Under the pieces are notes generated by a model. It ran no database searches. It saw nothing but the letters and a program-made list of their open reading frames with translations, and was not told where the DNA came from. From contig NZ_JAACZO010000032.1 of NCBI RefSeq assembly GCF_010993975.1, positions 1-64,000 of the forward strand: a stretch of DNA of 64,000 nucleotides. The letters run 5' to 3'. The position numbers and the translations under genes are program-made. Positions 60,713 through 64,000 of this stretch are shown piece by piece (position 1 is the first letter of the stretch; the number at the start of each line of letters is the position of its first letter). The DNA comes from Halomonas faecis (GTDB taxonomy: Bacteria > Pseudomonadota > Gammaproteobacteria > Pseudomonadales > Halomonadaceae).

Positions 60713-63700
60713 GTCACCCGATACCTCACGTCGCCGCTTCCTCAAGGGCGCCGTCGCCGCCGGTGGCGCCGCTACCTTCGCCGCCGGCTACTCCGATCCG
60801 CTGCTCAAGATGGGCAAAGGCTTTTCCGGCAGTGCCGGCGAGAAGCCCGAGCATCGCATCCATGGCAACTCCCTGGCACCGGAGTACTCTGTCGACCCCG
60901 AGAGCGGTGAGCTGACCCTCAACCCCGACCAGCGCATGGCCTTTACCGTCTGCTACGGCTGCACCACCAAGTGCGGCGTGCGTGTGCGAGTGGACAATGC
61001 CACCGACCGAGTGCTGCGCGTCGCCGGCAACCCCTACAATCCGCTCTCTGCCGACGAGCACCTGCCCATGCGTACCCCGGTGGCCGAGGCCCTGCGCGGG
61101 CTGAGCGCCTATGGTGACCAGGGCCAGCATAACCGCTCCACCGCCTGCGCCCGCGGCAACGCCATGATGGCGCAGATCGACAGCCCCTTCCGCGTCACCC
61201 ACTGCCTCAAGCGGGTAGGGGCGCGCGGCGATCGCGAGTGGCAGAAGATCTCCTTCGAGCAGCTGATCGAGGAGGTCTGCGAAGGGGGTGACCTGTTCGG
61301 CGAGGGCGAGGTGGAGGGGCTGCGCGCCATCCATGACGTCGAGACGCCCATCGATCCGGAAAACCCCGAGTACGGTCCGAAGGCCAACCAGCTGATGGTC
61401 ATGGAGGCCACCGACTATGGTCGTTCGGCGCTGCTCAAGCGCTTCGCTTTCAATGCCTTCGGTACTCGCAATTACGGCCATCACGGCTCCTACTGCGGCC
61501 TGGCCTTTCGCATGGGCTCCGGTGCGGTGATGAACGACATGCAGAAGTTCGCTCACGTCAAGCCGGACATCCAGAACGCGCGCTTTTTGATGTACATCGG
61601 TAGTGCTCCCAGTCAGGCCGGCAATCCGTTCAAGCGCCAGGGGCGGCTGATCGCCCAGGCTCGTGCTGCCGGCACCTTGGACTACGTGGTGGTGGACCCG
61701 GCGCTCAATGCCTCGGCATCGCACGCTGCCGACCACAATCGCTGGGTACCGATCCGCCCGGGCTCCGACAGTGCCTTCGCTATGGCGCTGATCCAGTGGC
61801 TGCTGGACAACGAGGGCTATGCCAAGGATTTTCTCGAATTGCCGGGGCAGGCGGCTGCCGAGTCGGCGGGCGAGGTGACCCACTCCAACGCCACGCATCT
61901 GGTGCTCGACAGTGACGGTCATCCGCGTCGCGGCCATTTCCTGCGGGTCAGCGACCTGGGTCGGGCCGAAGCGGGTAGCGATGGCGACGTACCGCTGGTG
62001 GTGAACGAGAGTGGCGAACTGGTCGACAGCGAGAGCGTGATGCGCGCCGCGCTGTTCGTCGACCGTGAGGTGTCGCTGGCGGACGGAGAGCGCGTGCGCG
62101 TGAAGAGCAGCATGACCCTGCTGCGCGAGGCGGCCCACGAGCACACGCTGGCCGAGTATGCGGCGCACTGCGGTATTCCCGAGGCCACCATCGTCGAGTT
62201 GGCCCGGCGCTACGCCAGCCACGGCCGCCGTGCGGCAGTGAACTGCCATGGCGGCATGATGTCCGGCAACGGCTTCTATGCGGCCTTCGGTGTACAGATG
62301 CTCAACCTGCTGGCCGGCAATCACAACCGCAAGGGCGGCAGTGCACCGGGCGGCGGCCAGTTCAACGGCACCGGCAGCGGGCCGCGCTACGACCTGGCCG
62401 ACTTTCCCGGCAAGCGCGGGCCCCAAGGCATCTTTCTGTCACGCTCGCGGTTCCCGTACGAGAAGTCTTCCGAGTACCAGCGCAAGGTGGACGCCGGAGA
62501 GAATCCCTACCCGGCACGGGCGCCCTGGCGTTCGCTGGCGCCGCCGACGCTGACCGAGCATCTGCCTTCGGCGCTGGATGGCTACCCCTATTCCATCAAG
62601 GCGGTGATCGGCTGCATGGCCAACCCTCTCTACGGTCAGGCGGGTCTGGAAGCACTGGTCGCCGACAAGCTCAAGGACTCGAAGCGGCTGGGGCTGTTCG
62701 TGACCATCGACGGCTTCCTCAACGAGACCAACCGTTACGCCGACTACATCGTGCCGGATTCGGTGATGTATGAGGTATGGGGGTTCACCGGTGCCTGGCG
62801 GGGGGCGCTGGGCAAGATGACCACCGCCTGCTGGCCGGTGGTCGAGCCCCGCCAGCAGAAGACGCAGGAAGGCGAACCGGTCTCCATGGACAGCTTCTTC
62901 ATTGCCGTGGCCAAACGCCTGGGTCTGCCGGGCTTCGGCGACGAGGCGATTCCCGATGCCGAGGGCAACCTGCACCCGCTCGACCGCGCCGAGGACTTCT
63001 ACCTGCGTGCTGCGGCTAACGTGGCCATGCAGGGCGAGCCGCTGCCGGCTGCCGATGAGAGCGATATCGCCCACGCCGGGCTGGCACCGCTGTTGCCGAA
63101 GCTGGAGCGCACCCTGAAGCCCGAGGAGCGTGGCCCGGTCGCCTATCTCTATGCCCGTGGCGGGCGCTATGAGGACTTTGAGGAGCACTTCGACGGCGAG
63201 AATCTCACCAGTGCCTGGAAGCGCACTCTGTGCGTCTACAATGAGCGGGTCGGTACCAGCATCAACACCCAGAACGGCCAGCGCAATCGCGGCGTGCCCT
63301 GTCACAGCCTGCCCAAGCTGGCCGACGGCCGTGACATGCGCGAAGTATTCAGCGAAGAGGAGTGGCCGCTGCTGGCGTTCTCGTTCAAATCGAACCTGAT
63401 GAACTCCTACGCCATCGGCCTCGAGCGGCTGCGCATGATCAAGCCCTACAACCCGGTGATGATGCACCGCCAGGATGCCGAGCGCTTCGGTATCGCTCAC
63501 GGTGATACCATCCGCATCGAGAGCCCCGGCGGGAGCGTGGTCGCCCTGGCGCTGGTCGGTGAGGGCGTGATGCCGGGCGCGCTGGGCATCGAGCACGGCT
63601 ATGGCCATCGCGACCTCGGCGCCACGCCTCACGTGATCGACGGCGAGTCCCAGCCCGATCTCGAATGGCTGCGTGCCGGCATTAACATCAACGATCTGGG

Positions 63701-63806
63701 ATTCGAGGATCCGACCCGTAGCGTGGCGGGTACCTGGCTGGAGCCGATCAGCGGAGCCAGCGTGCGCCAGGGCCTGCCGATCCGGGTGACTCGCATCGCT
63801 GCCTGA
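60705..63806 (+). CDS. ttrA: Molybdopterin catalytic subunit, tetrathionate-reductase type (TtrA-like)
   Basis: This 1033-residue DMSO-reductase-family enzyme has a twin-arginine leader (SRRRFLKGAVAAGG), so it is exported folded to the periplasm. The proximal 4Fe-4S site is C83, C86, C90 and C148 (TVCYGCTTKCGVRVRV and ACARGN). The likely molybdenum ligand is C264 in HGSYCGLAFRMG, as in TtrA, PsrA and PhsA. The great length and the SYCG ligand favour TtrA over the shorter thiosulfate and polysulfide reductases. It would reduce tetrathionate to thiosulfate, with a sulfur anion of other length as the alternative. An AAGGAG site precedes the ATG. Confidence 0.82.
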   Translation: MAKSPDTSRRRFLKGAVAAGGAATFAAGYSDPLLKMGKGFSGSAGEKPEHRIHGNSLAPEYSVDPESGELTLNPDQRMAFTVCYGCTTKCGVRVRVDNATDRVLRVAGNPYNPLSADEHLPMRTPVAEALRGLSAYGDQGQHNRSTACARGNAMMAQIDSPFRVTHCLKRVGARGDREWQKISFEQLIEEVCEGGDLFGEGEVEGLRAIHDVETPIDPENPEYGPKANQLMVMEATDYGRSALLKRFAFNAFGTRNYGHHGSYCGLAFRMGSGAVMNDMQKFAHVKPDIQNARFLMYIGSAPSQAGNPFKRQGRLIAQARAAGTLDYVVVDPALNASASHAADHNRWVPIRPGSDSAFAMALIQWLLDNEGYAKDFLELPGQAAAESAGEVTHSNATHLVLDSDGHPRRGHFLRVSDLGRAEAGSDGDVPLVVNESGELVDSESVMRAALFVDREVSLADGERVRVKSSMTLLREAAHEHTLAEYAAHCGIPEATIVELARRYASHGRRAAVNCHGGMMSGNGFYAAFGVQMLNLLAGNHNRKGGSAPGGGQFNGTGSGPRYDLADFPGKRGPQGIFLSRSRFPYEKSSEYQRKVDAGENPYPARAPWRSLAPPTLTEHLPSALDGYPYSIKAVIGCMANPLYGQAGLEALVADKLKDSKRLGLFVTIDGFLNETNRYADYIVPDSVMYEVWGFTGAWRGALGKMTTACWPVVEPRQQKTQEGEPVSMDSFFIAVAKRLGLPGFGDEAIPDAEGNLHPLDRAEDFYLRAAANVAMQGEPLPAADESDIAHAGLAPLLPKLERTLKPEERGPVAYLYARGGRYEDFEEHFDGENLTSAWKRTLCVYNERVGTSINTQNGQRNRGVPCHSLPKLADGRDMREVFSEEEWPLLAFSFKSNLMNSYAIGLERLRMIKPYNPVMMHRQDAERFGIAHGDTIRIESPGGSVVALALVGEGVMPGALGIEHGYGHRDLGATPHVIDGESQPDLEWLRAGININDLGFEDPTRSVAGTWLEPISGASVRQGLPIRVTRIAA

Positions 63807-63834
63807 GGCTGGCGGCGGTCGATCCGCCTTGGGC

Positions 63835-63860
63835 GCCCCTGCCGGATGCCCGGCAGGGGC
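63835..63860 (+). terminator. Strong hairpin after ttrA
   Basis: GCCCCTGCCGG and CCGGCAGGGGC form a perfect 11-base stem around ATGC, 29 bases after the ttrA stop. A T-tract is weak, so partial termination or mRNA stabilisation before the regulator gene is likely. Confidence 0.6.
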
Positions 63861-63898
63861 GATGCCGTTGTTTCCCGCCACCGCTGGAGGAAGCCGTC

Positions 63899-64000
63899 AT
63901 GCACGTGCTGCTCATCGAAGACGATGCCCTCGTGGCGTCCGGCATCCAGGCCGGACTGGCCGTTCACGGTTTCGTGGTCGACTGCGTCGACTCCATGGCA
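63899..64000 (+). CDS. Response regulator receiver domain, N-terminal part
   Basis: Only 34 residues are inside the window: MHVLLIEDDALVASGIQAGL, which is the start of an OmpR/QseB/TctD-type receiver with the acidic pocket E7, D8 and D9. A CTGGAGG site precedes the ATG. The classical tetrathionate regulator TtrR is a LuxR-type protein, so this looks like a different two-component system placed after the ttr operon. The phosphorylated Asp and the output domain lie outside the window. Confidence 0.85.
   Translation, partial: MHVLLIEDDALVASGIQAGLAVHGFVVDCVDSMA

Noticed and set aside
60726..62426. 566-residue reverse-strand frame opposite ttrA
   Set aside because: No domain or ribosome site; ttrA on the other strand has the full molybdoenzyme signature.
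1..64000. CRISPR array, tRNA or rRNA genes, insertion sequences, phage genes
   Set aside because: No regularly spaced direct repeats, cloverleaf-like sequences, transposase frames or terminal repeats were seen on reading both strands.

Overview
The window is high-GC, gene-dense bacterial DNA, apparently from the chromosome of a marine or halophilic gammaproteobacterium of the Halomonas/Chromohalobacter type. That placement is an inference from GC content, the abundance of TRAP and tripartite transporters, FNR/Anr-type sites and the protein style; there is no rRNA or other marker gene here. I saw no tRNA, rRNA, CRISPR array, insertion sequence or phage gene. Most of the window consists of catabolic gene sets, each with its own importer and regulator.

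Layout. (1) 1-2076: a partial AAA-ATPase-like gene and an O-antigen-ligase-like membrane protein. (2) 2085-15581: a LacI-type regulator, then a same-strand run of an aldehyde dehydrogenase, a shikimate-dehydrogenase-like protein, a GMC oxidoreductase, a quinone oxidoreductase, a ThDP enzyme, a branched-chain-type ABC importer (with permease and ATPase fused in one gene) and an SDR. Two pairs of a TGAAGCGCTTCA palindrome precede the two transcription blocks and are the probable LacI operators. (3) 15595-23090: a GntR regulator and an SDR, divergent from a second SDR followed by a 2-oxoacid (acetoin-type) dehydrogenase complex with a fused E1alpha-E1beta. (4) 23052-37248: a GntR-linked set of CitE-like lyase, CaiB/BaiF CoA-transferase, acyl-CoA dehydrogenase, MaoC/HTD2-type hydratase, AbrB-type membrane protein and amidase, divergent from a NodB-like hydrolase, a DctPQM TRAP importer and two MmgE/PrpD proteins. 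The core resembles bacterial itaconate (C5-dicarboxylate) degradation loci. The amidase and NodB-like hydrolase suggest a cyclic-imide or amide entry step.

(5) 37437-44133: gamma-glutamyltransferase, TctABC importer and two half-size chromate-transporter-family proteins, divergent from another GntR regulator. (6) 44321-49255: a TAXI-type TRAP importer, a prephenate-dehydratase-like protein and a beta-CASP metallo-beta-lactamase protein. (7) 49301-58145: a sulfide/persulfide-response region with a BASS-type transporter, an ankyrin protein, a DsrE-like protein, a DUF2892 protein, a persulfide-dioxygenase-like enzyme, a BigR/SqrR-like ArsR repressor, and an RND/LolA-like/outer-membrane-protein operon. 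Two long AT-rich dyads sharing the arm CAAACAATATA sit before the BASS gene and before the repressor gene. (8) 58335-64000: a second DUF2892 protein, then a tetrathionate-reductase-type operon (ttrB-ttrC-ttrA) behind a perfect FNR/Anr box, and the start of an OmpR-type response regulator.

The best candidates for something undescribed are the LacI-controlled pathway in (2), the putative imide/amide-to-C5-dicarboxylate pathway in (4), and the BigR-type regulon that appears to include a BASS transporter and an RND export operon in (7).
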